A stretch of DNA of 5,625 nucleotides, taken from positions 19,274 to 24,898 of the forward strand of contig DQCL01000116.1 in the NCBI GenBank assembly GCA_003533975.1, in the 5' to 3' direction. Source of the DNA: Octadecabacter sp. (GTDB taxonomy: Bacteria > Pseudomonadota > Alphaproteobacteria > Rhodobacterales > Rhodobacteraceae). Position 1 is the first letter of the stretch. Every line of letters starts with the position of its first letter. A program made the translations under genes and the position numbers. Positions 5,275 to 5,625 of this stretch are shown piece by piece. The notes beneath the pieces are model-generated. The model saw only the letters and a program-made list of their open reading frames with translations. It was not told the origin of the DNA and did not search any database.

Positions 5275-5625
5275 ATGACCGATATCCTGCAAGAGCTTGA
5301 AGATCGACGCGAAGCAGCCCGTTTGGGTGGTGGGCAAAAGCGTATCGACGCCCAACATGGCCGTGGCAAACTTACGGCCCGCGAGCGGATTGAGTTGTTG
5401 GTAGATGACGGCAGCTTTGAAGAATACGACACCTTCGTCACGCACCGCAGCACTGATTTCGGCATGGAAAAGACCCGCCCTGCTGGGGATGGTGTTGTAA
5501 CGGGCTGGGGTACGATCAACGGTCGCCAAGTCTATGTTTACTCACAAGACTTCACAGTTCTTGGTGGGTCGGTTTCGGCAACTCATGCCGCCAAGATCGT
5601 TAAGATCATGGATATGGCGATGCAG
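5275..5625 (+). CDS. pccB: Propionyl-CoA carboxylase carboxyltransferase (beta) subunit, 3'-truncated by the window edge
   Basis: Carboxyltransferase subunit of biotin-dependent propionyl-CoA carboxylase, which with the biotin-carrying PccA subunit turns propionyl-CoA and bicarbonate into methylmalonyl-CoA, in the cytoplasm, as part of the methylmalonyl-CoA route for propionate and of the ethylmalonyl-CoA pathway. The first 117 of about 510 residues are visible and the frame runs open to the last base. The N-terminus shows the family pattern: [20 protein letters not shown] (7-26), [12 protein letters not shown] (31-42), [10 protein letters not shown] (57-66), [14 protein letters not shown] (71-84) and [18 protein letters not shown] (91-108). 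The ATG at 5275 is supported by AGGGA (5263-5267) seven bases upstream and by the conserved N-terminus. The active-site regions lie outside the window. The gene is divergent from the MFS transporter, and two predicted PccR sites lie 62-117 bp before its start. A methylcrotonyl- or acetyl-CoA carboxylase relative is the alternative, less likely given pccR nearby. Confidence 0.92.
   Translation, partial: MTDILQELEDRREAARLGGGQKRIDAQHGRGKLTARERIELLVDDGSFEEYDTFVTHRSTDFGMEKTRPAGDGVVTGWGTINGRQVYVYSQDFTVLGGSVSATHAAKIVKIMDMAMQ

Noticed and set aside
5095..5529. Open frames on the minus strand across the pccB operator region and the start of pccB
   Set aside because: They run through the predicted operators and opposite the clearly conserved PccB N-terminus, and their products resemble no known protein.

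Overview
The window looks like chromosomal DNA from an alphaproteobacterium of the Rhodobacteraceae, probably the marine Roseobacter group. The evidence is the close match of the betA, pccR and pccB products to the forms remembered from that family, a PccR-type regulator with TTTGCAAA operator sites (a system described in Rhodobacter sphaeroides), and moderately high GC with short intergenic gaps. No database search could be run, so the taxon is an inference.

Layout. Positions 1-1347 (+) carry the 3' four fifths of betA, choline dehydrogenase, probably the last gene of a bet operon that lies to the left. A 54-bp gap follows, holding a CtrA-box-like element and a small hairpin around the next start codon. 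Positions 1402-2055 (+) encode a secreted staphylococcal-nuclease-like protein. The next 77-bp gap holds a perfect FNR-type palindrome (TTGAT-N4-ATCAA), followed by a strong ribosome binding site and a 78-residue YdcH/DUF465 protein (2133-2369, +). Only 30 bp further on, the gene for the ScfR-family regulator PccR converges from the other strand (2400-3794, -). Upstream of pccR on the same strand is a 12-helix MFS drug-efflux-type transporter (3865-5085, -). A 189-bp divergent region separates it from the start of pccB, the carboxyltransferase (beta) subunit of propionyl-CoA carboxylase (5275 to the window end, +).

How it works together. The right half is a propionyl-CoA assimilation control locus. 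All three exact TTTGCAAA octamers found in the window lie in the two intergenic regions flanking the transporter: one in the pccR promoter region and two upstream of pccB. The two candidate promoters share one arrangement, TCGA[C/T]T followed by six bases and then TTTGCAAA, with a -10-like hexamer two or three bases further on. This suggests that PccR controls both itself and pccB, and that the transporter between them may fall under the same control.

The left half is a set of ordinary metabolic and accessory genes. Its main interest is in the small regulatory sequences: the FNR-type box before the YdcH gene and the CtrA-like box before the nuclease gene. No RNA genes, CRISPR arrays, insertion sequences or convincing intrinsic terminators were seen, and there is no clear sign of a wholly new system. 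The most original signal is the promoter and operator layout of the PccR circuit.
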